A stretch of 64,000 nt of DNA from an uncultured Acetatifactor sp. (GTDB lineage Bacteria > Bacillota > Clostridia > Lachnospirales > Lachnospiraceae): positions 310,001 to 374,000 of the forward strand of contig CAKRUB010000001.1 in assembly GCA_934402375.1 (NCBI GenBank), in the 5' to 3' direction. The translations under genes and the position numbers were made by a program. Shown here piece after piece: positions 17,564 through 26,169 of the stretch (the first letter of the stretch is position 1; each line of letters begins with the position of its first letter). The notes under the pieces were generated by a model. It was not told the DNA's origin, did not search any database, and was given only the letters and a program-made list of their open reading frames with translations.

Positions 17564-19397
17564 CCGTTTTTCCCTTTTCATTCTGTGCGCCCTCTCCTTC
17601 CTTGTAGTATTTGCTCTGAATCTCAAACAGTTTGGCATATCTGCCACCCATTTTCAAAAGCTCTTCATGTGTTCCCTCCTCACCGATCCCGCCATCCGCG
17701 ATCATAATGATGCGGTCACAGAAGCGTGTACTAGCAAGGCGATGGGAAATGTAGATAGAGGATTTTCCACTTGTCATCTCATTGTACTTCTGATACATTT
17801 CCGACTCCGCAATGGGATCAAGCGCCGCCGTCGGCTCATCCAGAACAATAAAGGGAGCATCCTTATACAGCGCACGGGCAAGCATCAGGCGCTGCGTTTC
17901 GCCGCCGGAAAGCAGGATCGCATCCTCAAAAACCTCCCGGTTCAGATATGTTTCATAGCCATCCTTCAAGGATTCGATTTTCCTGCGAAGTCCTGCCTTT
18001 TGAATGCACTCCCTGACACGCTCCATATCAATGCCAACATCATCCTGTGTGACATTGGCTGCGATCGTACCGGCAAGGAGCGAGAAGTTTTGAAATACTG
18101 CGGAGAACATCGTATAATAATCCGCGCGGTTAAAGTCCCTGATGTCCTTCCCATCAAGAAGGACACGTCCCTCAGTAGGATCGAGGAAGCCACAGATCAG
18201 CTTGATAAGCGTTGTTTTTCCTGCACCATTCAATCCTACCACGGCAAGCTTTTCGCCAGGGTGGATCGTAAGATTGATATTCGTGAGCGTATTTTTATCA
18301 GCGCCGGGATAACGGAAGGATACCTTTTCCAGTCTGATCTCATATTTTCTGCCTGCTTCCGCCTTGACAGACTCTCCGTCCTCAAATCGGAACGGATCGG
18401 GATATTCCAGACATTCCCGAACCGTGGAAATATCAAGAGATTGCCTGTGAAGCGTATTGAAGCCGCCGAGGATTCCCGTAACCAAGCTTGTAAAGCCTCC
18501 TACCGCACTGAAAAACAGGAGAAACTCTGCCACCCCAAGGTCACTTGTCATTACAAGACCAATCAGGTACATATAGGCAATGCCATTGCGAAGAAAAGCT
18601 AGAACAATATCCGTAATTTTTGCCCACAGATACACGCCCTGTTCCTTCTGCTTAAACATGATATAAGCGTCCATTGCCTTACCATGCAATTCTTCCAGCC
18701 ACGGACGCAGACCGAAAATGCGAATATCCTTTGCCGCAGTCAGTCCACTTTCCCTGCGGTTTAGGTATATCATGTGCTTTACATACTCCGCTTCTTCCTC
18801 CCGGTGGCGGTAGCCCCACTCGCTCAGACGTTTACTCACAAGGTATGAGATCACTGTCGTCGCAAGGATCACAAGCATCAAAAACACCTGAAACGAGGAC
18901 AACAGATAAATGTAAGCCGCAAAACCCAGAATATTGGTCGTAAGGTCAGTCAGCGTTCTCCAGATTGCTTCCGTTGCTGCCTCATTGGAATTGACACAGT
19001 CCTGCGATTTTGTATTTAATTTCCAAAATCTGTCATCAAACAGGTTGGGATAGGATGTCGTTGCCGCCTTCCTGTTGAGCAATGTGATTACTTCACACCG
19101 GACGCTGATTCTACCGTACATCGTATTGGCATTGATATACGCCGAACCTCCCGATATAACCACCAAAGCAAGAACGAAAACAAGGATCGTTCCAAGCAAG
19201 TCCGACACAGAAGCCCGCCGTTCCACCACAGAGAGTATGGTCGGGGAAACATACAGATTGATCAGATTATATGCAACCGCAAAGAGTGCGGAAAGCAGAC
19301 TCAGTATAATAACCTTTTTCTCTCCGGTCGTCCATGCGAGCTTTATCATGTACCACGAGTTCTGACCCATGTTATATTTCACTTTTTCTTTTCTCAT
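17532..19397 (-). CDS. ABC exporter, membrane-ATPase fusion (first of a pair)
   Basis: A type I exporter half of about 621 residues. Membrane helices fill roughly residues 25-320 (for example VIILSLLSALFAVAYNLINL); the ATPase has GLNGAGKTT, the LLSGGETQR signature and FIVLDEPTAALDP. I start it at MRKEKVKYNMG (19397), with AAAGGA upstream; the longer frame would read back into the terminator at 19431. Its end overlaps the start of the partner gene by 32 bases, so the two are coupled. A terminator lies between this gene and the histidine kinase upstream, so it may have its own promoter or depend on readthrough. Confidence 0.88.
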   Translation of the reverse strand: MRKEKVKYNMGQNSWYMIKLAWTTGEKKVIILSLLSALFAVAYNLINLYVSPTILSVVERRASVSDLLGTILVFVLALVVISGGSAYINANTMYGRISVRCEVITLLNRKAATTSYPNLFDDRFWKLNTKSQDCVNSNEAATEAIWRTLTDLTTNILGFAAYIYLLSSFQVFLMLVILATTVISYLVSKRLSEWGYRHREEEAEYVKHMIYLNRRESGLTAAKDIRIFGLRPWLEELHGKAMDAYIMFKQKEQGVYLWAKITDIVLAFLRNGIAYMYLIGLVMTSDLGVAEFLLFFSAVGGFTSLVTGILGGFNTLHRQSLDISTVRECLEYPDPFRFEDGESVKAEAGRKYEIRLEKVSFRYPGADKNTLTNINLTIHPGEKLAVVGLNGAGKTTLIKLICGFLDPTEGRVLLDGKDIRDFNRADYYTMFSAVFQNFSLLAGTIAANVTQDDVGIDMERVRECIQKAGLRRKIESLKDGYETYLNREVFEDAILLSGGETQRLMLARALYKDAPFIVLDEPTAALDPIAESEMYQKYNEMTSGKSSIYISHRLASTRFCDRIIMIADGGIGEEGTHEELLKMGGRYAKLFEIQSKYYKEGEGAQNEKGKTDVMEQNIQTE

Positions 19398-19430
19398 GAA
19401 AGCCACCGTCCTTTCTTTGCCCATCCTAGC

Positions 19431-19464
19431 AAAAAAAATCGTCCCCATGTGCTTTTGGGGACGA
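19431..19464 (-). terminator. Terminator between the histidine kinase and the ABC pair
   Basis: Perfect 9-pair stem TCGTCCCCA (19439-19447) and TGGGGACGA (19456-19464), followed on the minus strand by eight T. It separates the two-component genes from the exporter genes and could act as an attenuator. Confidence 0.85.
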
Positions 19465-19496
19465 ATCGTCATTCCCGGGTGATGAATCGCAAATTC

Positions 19497-20159
19497 TCAC
19501 ACCTGTGGAAGCAATATTTCAGTTGTAAACGCGCCATCCTCGCTGTTGCGGCTGATGTACCCTTCCAGCCGCTCCACGATGGCATCAATGCGAATCAGTC
19601 CAAAGCCATGACCATCACCCTTCGTACTGTGGAACAGATTTCCTTCTTTTTTCATTTTCCTTCCGGCGGTAAAGTTGGTAAAGGAAATGTAGAGCTGTGT
19701 GTTCTTCATATCCATATAGACCCGGATCATCCGCTGTCCCTCGGGCAATTTCACACTTGCCTCGATGGCATTGTCAAAGAGATTGCCAATAATGCAGCAC
19801 AGATCAATCTCCGAGGATTTCAGTTTCACGGGAATATGCGCATCTGCCACGACTTCAATGTTCTTTGCTTTCGCAAGAGATATTTTGGAATTCAGTATGG
19901 CATCGGTCATGGGATTGCCAGTCTTGATGACCGTGTCCACAGTGGTCAGATCCTCGTCCAACAGGTCGAGATAATGCCTGATTGCATCCCAATCCCCGGC
20001 GGCCGCATATGCTTTCATTGTCTGGATGTGGTTGCGGTAGTCGTGCCGCCAGCCACGAATCTGACGGTACATATTGTCCACTTCCCGATAATGGGTTTCA
20101 ATCAGCTCGCGCTGGTAAGAAGCGATTTGTTTGTCTATTTTCTTAGAAAACAATCCCAT
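19497..20159 (-). CDS. GHKL-type sensor histidine kinase without membrane domain
   Basis: A 220-residue kinase of the AgrC/NatK-like group. It holds the phospho-acceptor motif RHDYRNHI (His near residue 39), the N-box NLFDNAIEA and the G-box GHGFGLIRI. The usual N-terminal membrane sensor is absent: the protein begins directly with a coiled region (MGLFSKKIDKQIASYQREL). It must be cytosolic or get its signal from another protein, perhaps the adjacent exporter. It lies five bases after the response regulator stop. Confidence 0.85.
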   Translation of the reverse strand: MGLFSKKIDKQIASYQRELIETHYREVDNMYRQIRGWRHDYRNHIQTMKAYAAAGDWDAIRHYLDLLDEDLTTVDTVIKTGNPMTDAILNSKISLAKAKNIEVVADAHIPVKLKSSEIDLCCIIGNLFDNAIEASVKLPEGQRMIRVYMDMKNTQLYISFTNFTAGRKMKKEGNLFHSTKGDGHGFGLIRIDAIVERLEGYISRNSEDGAFTTEILLPQV

Positions 20160-20164
20160 ACGCT

Positions 20165-20863
20165 TTACCTCATGTTGATAATGGCACGATTGATGCCGTC
20201 ATACGCTCCCCGCGGAAGCGGAATGGCGGTGCCGTCGCTCAATTTGATTTCTGTTCTGGTAACACGGCTGATCTGCGTCAGGTTGACAACACAGGAGCGC
20301 CCCGCCCGATAGAACCGCTCATCAAGCTGCTTTTCCAGCTCGCCCAAGGTCATTTTAACAGTGACGTCAGACGAGGCGTGTATCGTCACATAGTTGCCAA
20401 ACACATCCGCATACCGGATCTGATAGACCGGCACACGCACCATTTCTCCGCCTGACTCAAGGTTCAGCACCTTTTCATTCCTCGCAAGCTTCTCTGCGGC
20501 GCGGTCGAGTACCGAACAGAGCTTTTCTTCCTTTACCGGTTTCATAAGATAATGGAGCGCTGCAACCTCATAGCCCTCTGAGATATAGTCAGAGTAACCT
20601 GTAATAAAAACGATCTGGACGGTATCGTTGCTTTTGCGGAGCTGCTTCGCCATTGTCACACCGTCCATGGCTTCCATCTCAATATCAAGCAGCAAAATAT
20701 CGTAGTCGTTTTCCTCCGAATAATGAAACAGGAAGTTCTCCGCAGAGGAAAATGTATCGGTATGTACCACATGACTGGTCTGTGCCGCCCATGCATTTAC
20801 CATATTCAAAACATATTGTCTGTCTGCGTCGGAGTCGTCGCAGATTGCAATTTTATACTTCAT
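20165..20863 (-). CDS. LytTR-type response regulator
   Basis: A 232-residue two-domain regulator. The receiver (residues 1-118) has the acidic pair D9-D10, the phospho-acceptor D60 in LLLDIEMEAMDG and K108 in MKPV. The LytTR DNA-binding domain covers about residues 135-230 (VFGNYVTIHASSDVTVKM, AGRSCVVNLTQISRV). It is the partner of the cytosolic kinase downstream and probably controls the ABC exporters. It lies only 19 bases after the UPF0210 gene, so it may also be reached by transcription from there. Confidence 0.92.
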   Translation of the reverse strand: MKYKIAICDDSDADRQYVLNMVNAWAAQTSHVVHTDTFSSAENFLFHYSEENDYDILLLDIEMEAMDGVTMAKQLRKSNDTVQIVFITGYSDYISEGYEVAALHYLMKPVKEEKLCSVLDRAAEKLARNEKVLNLESGGEMVRVPVYQIRYADVFGNYVTIHASSDVTVKMTLGELEKQLDERFYRAGRSCVVNLTQISRVTRTEIKLSDGTAIPLPRGAYDGINRAIINMR

Positions 20864-20882
20864 GCTTTCTTTTCAATTCCAA

Positions 20883-22247
20883 TCAGTTTTTAAAGCTGTG
20901 GATCGGAGCGGGGATTCTTCCGCCACGGTTCACGAACGCATCACAGGAGAAGGGATTCACCGGCATGACGGGCGCATAGCCGAACAGTCCGCCGAACTCC
21001 AGCTGGTCTCCCGCCTTCTTGCCGATCGCGGGAATGACGCGGACTGCCGTTGTCTTCTGGTTTACCATACCGATCGCCATCTCATCGGCGATCAGCCCGG
21101 AAATCGTCGTCGCCTTGGTATCTCCCGGAATTGCGATCATATCCAGTCCGACAGAGCACACACAGGTCATTGCCTCCAGCTTCTCCAGCGTCAGCGCGCC
21201 TGCCTTTACCGCATCAATCATTCCCTGATCCTCACTGACAGGAATGAACGCGCCGCTTAAACCGCCGACATAGGAGGATGCCATCACGCCGCCCTTCTTT
21301 ACCTGATCGTTCAGCAGAGCCAGCGCTGCCGTCGTTCCCGGCGCTCCCGCGTGCTCCAGCCCGATCTCACAGAGAATATCCGCAACACTGTCACCGATTG
21401 CAGGGGTCGGTGCAAGCGACAGATCGACAATGCCGAACGGCACGTTCAAACGTGCAGACGCCTCCTTCGCCACCAGCTGTCCCACACGGGTCACCTTGAA
21501 AGCCGTCTTCTTGATCGTCTCACACAGCACCTCAAAATTCTCTCCCCGAACCTTTTCCAGTGCAGTCTTTACAACGCCCGGCCCGCTGACGCCGACATTG
21601 ATAATCTTGTCAGCCTCCGTCACGCCGTGGAATGCGCCCGCCATGAACGGGTTATCATCCGGCGCATTGCAGAATACAACGAGCTTCGCCGCGCCGAGGG
21701 ATTCCGTACCGTAGGAAGCCTCCGCCGTCTCCTTGACGATCTCTCCCATCAGCTTGACCGCATCCATGTTGATGCCGGTCTTGGTCGAGCCGAGGTTGAC
21801 AGAGCTGCATACGCAGTCTGTCTGGGCAAGCGCCATCGGGATAGAGCGGATCAGCAGTTCATCCGCATGTGTCATTCCCTTGCTGACAAGCGCAGAATAG
21901 CCGCCGATCAGGTTCACGCCGATGTCTTTTACCACCCTGTCCAATGTCTTTGCGATCGTCACAAAATCCTCGGAGGTTTTGCAGGCAGCTCCGCCCACCA
22001 GCGCAATCGGCGTTACCGAAATTCTCTTATTCACAATCGGAATGCCGATCTCTCTGGAAATCTCATTTCCTGTCCGGTTGAGATCCTTCGCCGCCTCATA
22101 AATTTTATGGTATATCTTTTCATTCAGCTTCTCTAAGTCAGAATCGATACAGTCCAGAAGGCTGATACCCATTGTGATGGTACGCACATCGAGGTTCTCC
22201 TTCTCGACCATGTTGTTGGTCTCTGTCACTTCGTACAAATTGATCAT
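20883..22247 (-). CDS. UPF0210 (PFL-fold) protein
   Basis: A protein of about 454 residues of the UPF0210/DUF711 family, related in fold to pyruvate-formate lyase. Recognisable are [47 protein letters not shown] and the C-terminal [13 protein letters not shown]. The biochemical role of the family is not established. It is nearly always next to a small ACT-domain protein of UPF0237, as here. The ATG at 22247 has only a weak ribosome site. The ACT protein probably senses an amino acid for it. Confidence 0.9.
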   Translation of the reverse strand: MINLYEVTETNNMVEKENLDVRTITMGISLLDCIDSDLEKLNEKIYHKIYEAAKDLNRTGNEISREIGIPIVNKRISVTPIALVGGAACKTSEDFVTIAKTLDRVVKDIGVNLIGGYSALVSKGMTHADELLIRSIPMALAQTDCVCSSVNLGSTKTGINMDAVKLMGEIVKETAEASYGTESLGAAKLVVFCNAPDDNPFMAGAFHGVTEADKIINVGVSGPGVVKTALEKVRGENFEVLCETIKKTAFKVTRVGQLVAKEASARLNVPFGIVDLSLAPTPAIGDSVADILCEIGLEHAGAPGTTAALALLNDQVKKGGVMASSYVGGLSGAFIPVSEDQGMIDAVKAGALTLEKLEAMTCVCSVGLDMIAIPGDTKATTISGLIADEMAIGMVNQKTTAVRVIPAIGKKAGDQLEFGGLFGYAPVMPVNPFSCDAFVNRGGRIPAPIHSFKN

Positions 22248-22296
22248 ATGCTTTCCATGCCTTTCTCTTTTATCAGCTTGATTGCTGTCCCACACA

Positions 22297-22569
22297 TCAG
22301 ATACGGTGCATCTGATCGAAAATCTCTTCCTTCTGGCACTTGATCACAACCCCGATCTCCTCGCCCAGCGCCGCCATCTCATCCGCCATATCGCCGAATG
22401 CCTTTCCGCAGCCGTTGGTATCCACGATCATCATCATGTTAAAATAGCCCTGTACAATTGTCTGGGAAATATCCAGAATATTGATGCCGTTCTCGGCAAG
22501 ATAGGTACAAACCTTTGCAATAATTCCGACAGTATCTTTTCCCACAACAGTAATAATTGTTCTCTTCAT
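22297..22569 (-). CDS. ACT-domain protein, UPF0237 family
   Basis: A 90-residue ACT-domain protein ([20 protein letters not shown] at the start, [20 protein letters not shown] next), the small-molecule binding fold used for amino-acid sensing. It covers the whole protein and lies 49 bases before the UPF0210 gene. A good promoter (22612-22640) is directly upstream, so the unit starts here. The ligand is unknown. Confidence 0.92.
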   Translation of the reverse strand: MKRTIITVVGKDTVGIIAKVCTYLAENGINILDISQTIVQGYFNMMMIVDTNGCGKAFGDMADEMAALGEEIGVVIKCQKEEIFDQMHRI

Positions 22570-22611
22570 GTTCTTTCCTTCCCTTTCGCCTAACCTAAGC
22601 TTTTCGTTACC

Positions 22612-22640
22612 ATTAAACTACATTTATCCATTTATTGCAA
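22612..22640 (-). promoter_or_regulatory. Sigma-A promoter of the UPF0237-UPF0210 unit
   Basis: On the minus strand TTGCAA (22635-22640) and TTTAAT (22612-22617) with a 17-base spacer, about 45 bases before the ACT start. Confidence 0.6.
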
Positions 22641-22648
22641 GACCGGAC

Positions 22649-23446
22649 TCAGATTTCAACCGCTGCCGTGACTTCATTCCGCTTCGCCACTCGGATGTCG
22701 AAATCTCTCGCCCTGTACGGGACATCCCCCATATTAATCTCCATCCGCACCGACTCATAGGCAAGCTCAGGGAGATTGTTCTCCTTGCTCAGATGCCCCA
22801 GAAGCACCGCCTTCAGCTTATCGTGCAAAATCCGGCACAGCAGCCTGCCGGAATTTTCATTCGAGAGATGTCCTCTTTCCCCGAGTATCCTCTGCTTCAG
22901 ATAATACGGATAGGGGCCGACCTGAAGCATATTGACATCATGATTCGCTTCCAGTAAAAGCGCGTCCATCCCTTTCAGGCACTCCACCGTGTAATCGTTG
23001 TAGACCCCGAGATCCGTGCAGACCGCAACTCTCTTATTTCCATAGGAGACACGGTATCCGACCGGCTGCGCGGCATCGTGGGAAATATGCATCGGGTTCA
23101 CCGTGAGATCCTTGATCGTCAATTTCTGATCCTCCTTCACCTCGTGAAAGAGATCGTCCTCCAGTTTCCCGAGGTTCCCGCACCGCTTTATGGCGTCAAT
23201 CGTCCCCGCCGTGGCATAGATCGGAATCTCATACTTTCTGGCAATCACTCCAAGCCCCGCGATATGATCCGCATGCTCATGCGTCACCAGAATTCCGTCT
23301 ATGTCTCTTCCCGTAAGCTCCAGCTCCTGCAAACCGCTCTCCACGCGCTTGCCGCTGATTCCGACATCCACAAGCAGATGTGTGGCATCCGAACCCACAT
23401 AGATACAGTTGCCGCTGCTTCCACTTGCTATACTACATAATCTCAT
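22649..23446 (-). CDS. Metallo-beta-lactamase-fold hydrolase, YycJ/WalJ-like
   Basis: A 265-residue MBL-fold protein. It begins MRLCSIASGSSGNCIYVGSD, which is the YycJ signature, and carries the metal-binding THEHADH motif near residue 58, plus MHISHDAAQPVGYR and the C-terminal LLGHLSKENNLPE. YycJ proteins are putative exonucleases linked to cell-wall or DNA-end control. The protein is full length for the family. It follows the FtsA-like gene by 33 bases and ends the housekeeping operon. Confidence 0.9.
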   Translation of the reverse strand: MRLCSIASGSSGNCIYVGSDATHLLVDVGISGKRVESGLQELELTGRDIDGILVTHEHADHIAGLGVIARKYEIPIYATAGTIDAIKRCGNLGKLEDDLFHEVKEDQKLTIKDLTVNPMHISHDAAQPVGYRVSYGNKRVAVCTDLGVYNDYTVECLKGMDALLLEANHDVNMLQVGPYPYYLKQRILGERGHLSNENSGRLLCRILHDKLKAVLLGHLSKENNLPELAYESVRMEINMGDVPYRARDFDIRVAKRNEVTAAVEI

Positions 23447-23479
23447 AACTATCCAGACCTCTTTCTCCGCGAAAGATTC

Positions 23480-25561
23480 CTACACCTCCCAGTATATTTC
23501 AAGTACGTCGCCCTCTTTCAGAGGCTCCATATATTCCGCATTCCTGCCGTTCAGCCTTGTCACAATGTTCCGTCCCGCAGGCTTGCTTAAATCAAACTCG
23601 ATAAAGGAAAAAACATCAACAAAAACATAGTCGACTTTGCCGGTCAACGCAACAGGCATTCCGTTGACTATAACAGTCATCCGCGTATTCTCACCTAAAT
23701 TCTCCGTTGCGGACGCTGTGCCGCCGCCCTCACCCACAGTACTCTCCTCATGTGTCTCAGGATTCGCTTCTGTCGTGTCTTCCGTCTCAGGCAGCTCCTC
23801 CGCTCCGTCCATTTCCGCCTTCCAGCTGAGCGTAAAATTCTCATAAATCCGCGTCTCCGGTTTCGCCGGCGTATCATTTACCAGAATGCCGCCCCCAAGA
23901 GGCACATCCATAAAGTCCGCGATCTCACGTACCGTGTAGGAATTCTGAACCGTGATTTCATCCTCCTCGCGGATCAGGTAAAACTCGTTTTCCAGCTTTC
24001 CGTTGACGAGCGCCGTCTTCGGCAGGTTAATCTTTGTTCCGTTGACAATCACATGCAGCTGTTCCGACAGTTCAGCCAGCTTTCCAAGCTCCAGCGCTGC
24101 CTCGTCTCCAGCCGTGGACGGAACCATCTCAATATGATCTCCGTTATGTACCTGACTGTGAATATCTGCATTCTCGCCGTTTACGCGGATCAGGGCTACT
24201 TCCCCCTGAACACCTCTCACAATCCTGCTCTTTCCGTTCACACTGAAGGTGAGCGCCTTTCCTCTCTTCGGGAAAAGGTCTTCATTGGAAAACTCGGACT
24301 GGACAGCGGCATCCGCCACGGTCAGCTTTCCGTTGTCGTAGAGCTTGATGCGTTTCCCATTAAACTCCACAAAGATAAAGTTATTACTCTGCACATAATA
24401 GCTCAGGCAGATGCCGACCGGTGTTACCATCATGGAATCCTGCCGGGAATCCGCGTTTTCAAACTCGATCGCACGGAGCACCTCCTGCCCACGGATCGCC
24501 ACACGCTCTTTGACAATTCCGAGTTCCCTTGCCAGCGTCTCCGTATAGCCCGGAATCATGCCGCCTCCGCCGACCACAAACACCGCGCTGACAGCCTTCT
24601 CACCGTTCAACTCCCGGATACAGTCTGCCACCTGCTTCGCCATTCCGTTCACATGCTCCTCCAGCAGTGCGGCAACCTCCTCGGCGGAAATCGTCTGCGG
24701 CAGCCCCATGATGTCCTCATACTCCACTGTCTCCTTCACGCCTGCCTCGCGCTTAATCCGCTCCGCAGTGTCAAACTCCACAAGGCAGTGCTGGACAAGG
24801 ATGTCCGTCAGGCTGTCCCCCGCCACGGGAATCATCCCATACGCAGTGATTGTTCCGTCCTTCGTAATCGAAATATCACTGGTTCCCGCTCCTACATCCA
24901 CAAGCGCCATATTCAGCATACGGAATTTCTCCGGTATCGCCACCTGTATCGCGGCGATCGGCTCCAGCGTCAGGTTCGCCACATGAAGCCCGGCGAGCTC
25001 CACCGCCTTGTAAAGCCCGTCCACCACATCATCCGGCAGAAACGTTGCGATCAGATCCAGCGCCATGCTCTTTACCTTGTGTCCATCAAGGTTGCCGATC
25101 TGATAGCCGTTCATATAGTAGCGCATGGGGGTATAACCGACACAATAGAACTTCATATCCGTATCATTCGTCTTCTGGAATTCCTCGTATGCCCGCTCAA
25201 CGCCCATGGTAGAGAGAGAATAGACATCCTCCTCCGTCACCTCATGCTCCTGTTCAAAGCTCTGTTCCACATGTGTCGTCACCGTGCGGAGCACACGTCC
25301 TGCGGCAGCGATACACACCTCGGTCAGCCTGCGGTTCAGATCCTCCTCAAGCTGTTCCTTGACCTGACGGATCGTCTCTCCGACCTTTCCAATGTCATGA
25401 ATCTGTCCGTCCAGCATGGCGCGCGTCTCATGCTCCTTGACCCGCTGTGCCAGAACATGAAATCTGTCACTGCCGAGATAGCCCACCGTTCCCACAATGC
25501 TTCTGGTTCCGATATCCAGCCCGAATACAAGCTGTCCCTGTCCTTCTCTTACTCCCGCCAT
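23480..25561 (-). CDS. FtsA/PilM-like actin-fold protein with long C-terminal extension
   Basis: A 693-residue protein. Residues 10-390 are an actin-fold ATPase of the FtsA type: VFGLDIGTRSIVGTVGY is phosphate-1, ALVDVGAGTSDISI phosphate-2, VFVVGGGGMIPGY the adenosine motif, and the FtsA-specific 1C/SHS2 insert is near residues 85-165. After that come about 300 residues of repeated small beta-rich domains (VNGKSRIVRGVQGEVALIRV; NGENADIHSQVHNGDHIEM; LKEGDVLEIYWEV), which resemble ThiS/MoaD-type beta-grasp folds. No amphipathic FtsA tail is visible at the end. It overlaps coaE by 13 bases. A role in the cell envelope or pilus assembly is possible; the function is not known. Confidence 0.8.
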   Translation of the reverse strand: MAGVREGQGQLVFGLDIGTRSIVGTVGYLGSDRFHVLAQRVKEHETRAMLDGQIHDIGKVGETIRQVKEQLEEDLNRRLTEVCIAAAGRVLRTVTTHVEQSFEQEHEVTEEDVYSLSTMGVERAYEEFQKTNDTDMKFYCVGYTPMRYYMNGYQIGNLDGHKVKSMALDLIATFLPDDVVDGLYKAVELAGLHVANLTLEPIAAIQVAIPEKFRMLNMALVDVGAGTSDISITKDGTITAYGMIPVAGDSLTDILVQHCLVEFDTAERIKREAGVKETVEYEDIMGLPQTISAEEVAALLEEHVNGMAKQVADCIRELNGEKAVSAVFVVGGGGMIPGYTETLARELGIVKERVAIRGQEVLRAIEFENADSRQDSMMVTPVGICLSYYVQSNNFIFVEFNGKRIKLYDNGKLTVADAAVQSEFSNEDLFPKRGKALTFSVNGKSRIVRGVQGEVALIRVNGENADIHSQVHNGDHIEMVPSTAGDEAALELGKLAELSEQLHVIVNGTKINLPKTALVNGKLENEFYLIREEDEITVQNSYTVREIADFMDVPLGGGILVNDTPAKPETRIYENFTLSWKAEMDGAEELPETEDTTEANPETHEESTVGEGGGTASATENLGENTRMTVIVNGMPVALTGKVDYVFVDVFSFIEFDLSKPAGRNIVTRLNGRNAEYMEPLKEGDVLEIYWEV

Positions 25562-26169
25562 GTAAAAGCCTCCAGTTTCTTATCGATCTGCTTAAAGCTG
25601 TCCGCAAGCAAACCGCTGTTATCTATCACAAAATCGCACTGCCTCCGGAATTCCTCCTCCGAAAGCTGCTTTGACATTACGTTGTCGATCCGTTCCCTGC
25701 CGTAGCCTCTCGCCTGCTCCAGCCGTCGGCGTCTGACGCTCTCATCCGCGTAGATATACCACATTTCATCTACCAGCGCTCCGTAGCCGCCCTCGATCAG
25801 CAGCGCCGCCTCCACGAAGAACAGCTCCACTCCGCCATCCCTTCTCGCCTTCTCAAGGTGAGCGAGCAGATACTCCTTCACCGCTGGATGCACGATCGCA
25901 TTGACTCTTTCCAACAGCTCAGGATCTGCAAAAATCCGCGCCGCCATCTTCGCCTTGTCAATCTGTCCATCGGCGCCGGTGACATCCGTTCCGAGCAATG
26001 CCATCAGCCTTTCATAGCACTCCGTTCCCGGCTCCTCCACCCGGTGCGCGACCTCATCGGCAAGGTAGATTTCACATCTGTAATGTTTTCCGATATAGCT
26101 GAGTATCTCGGTCTTCCCCGCGCCGATACCGCCGGTGATGCCGATAAATACAGGTCTATTTGGCTTCAT
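25549..26169 (-). CDS. coaE: Dephospho-CoA kinase
   Basis: A 206-residue kinase for the last step of coenzyme A synthesis. It has the P-loop GITGGIGAGKTE, the family segment DEVAHRVEEPGT, and the middle HPAVKEYL plus FVEAALLIEGGY. I start at 26169 because GGGAG lies nine bases upstream and MKPNRPVFIGITG is the natural N-terminus; longer frames run into polA. It overlaps both polA (14 bases) and the FtsA-like gene, a tight translational chain. Confidence 0.93.
   Translation of the reverse strand: MKPNRPVFIGITGGIGAGKTEILSYIGKHYRCEIYLADEVAHRVEEPGTECYERLMALLGTDVTGADGQIDKAKMAARIFADPELLERVNAIVHPAVKEYLLAHLEKARRDGGVELFFVEAALLIEGGYGALVDEMWYIYADESVRRRRLEQARGYGRERIDNVMSKQLSEEEFRRQCDFVIDNSGLLADSFKQIDKKLEAFTWRE

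Noticed and set aside
23750..25705. Long plus-strand frame of 651 codons opposite the FtsA-like gene
   Set aside because: It is His/Arg-rich shadow coding of the minus-strand gene, which has clear actin-fold motifs.
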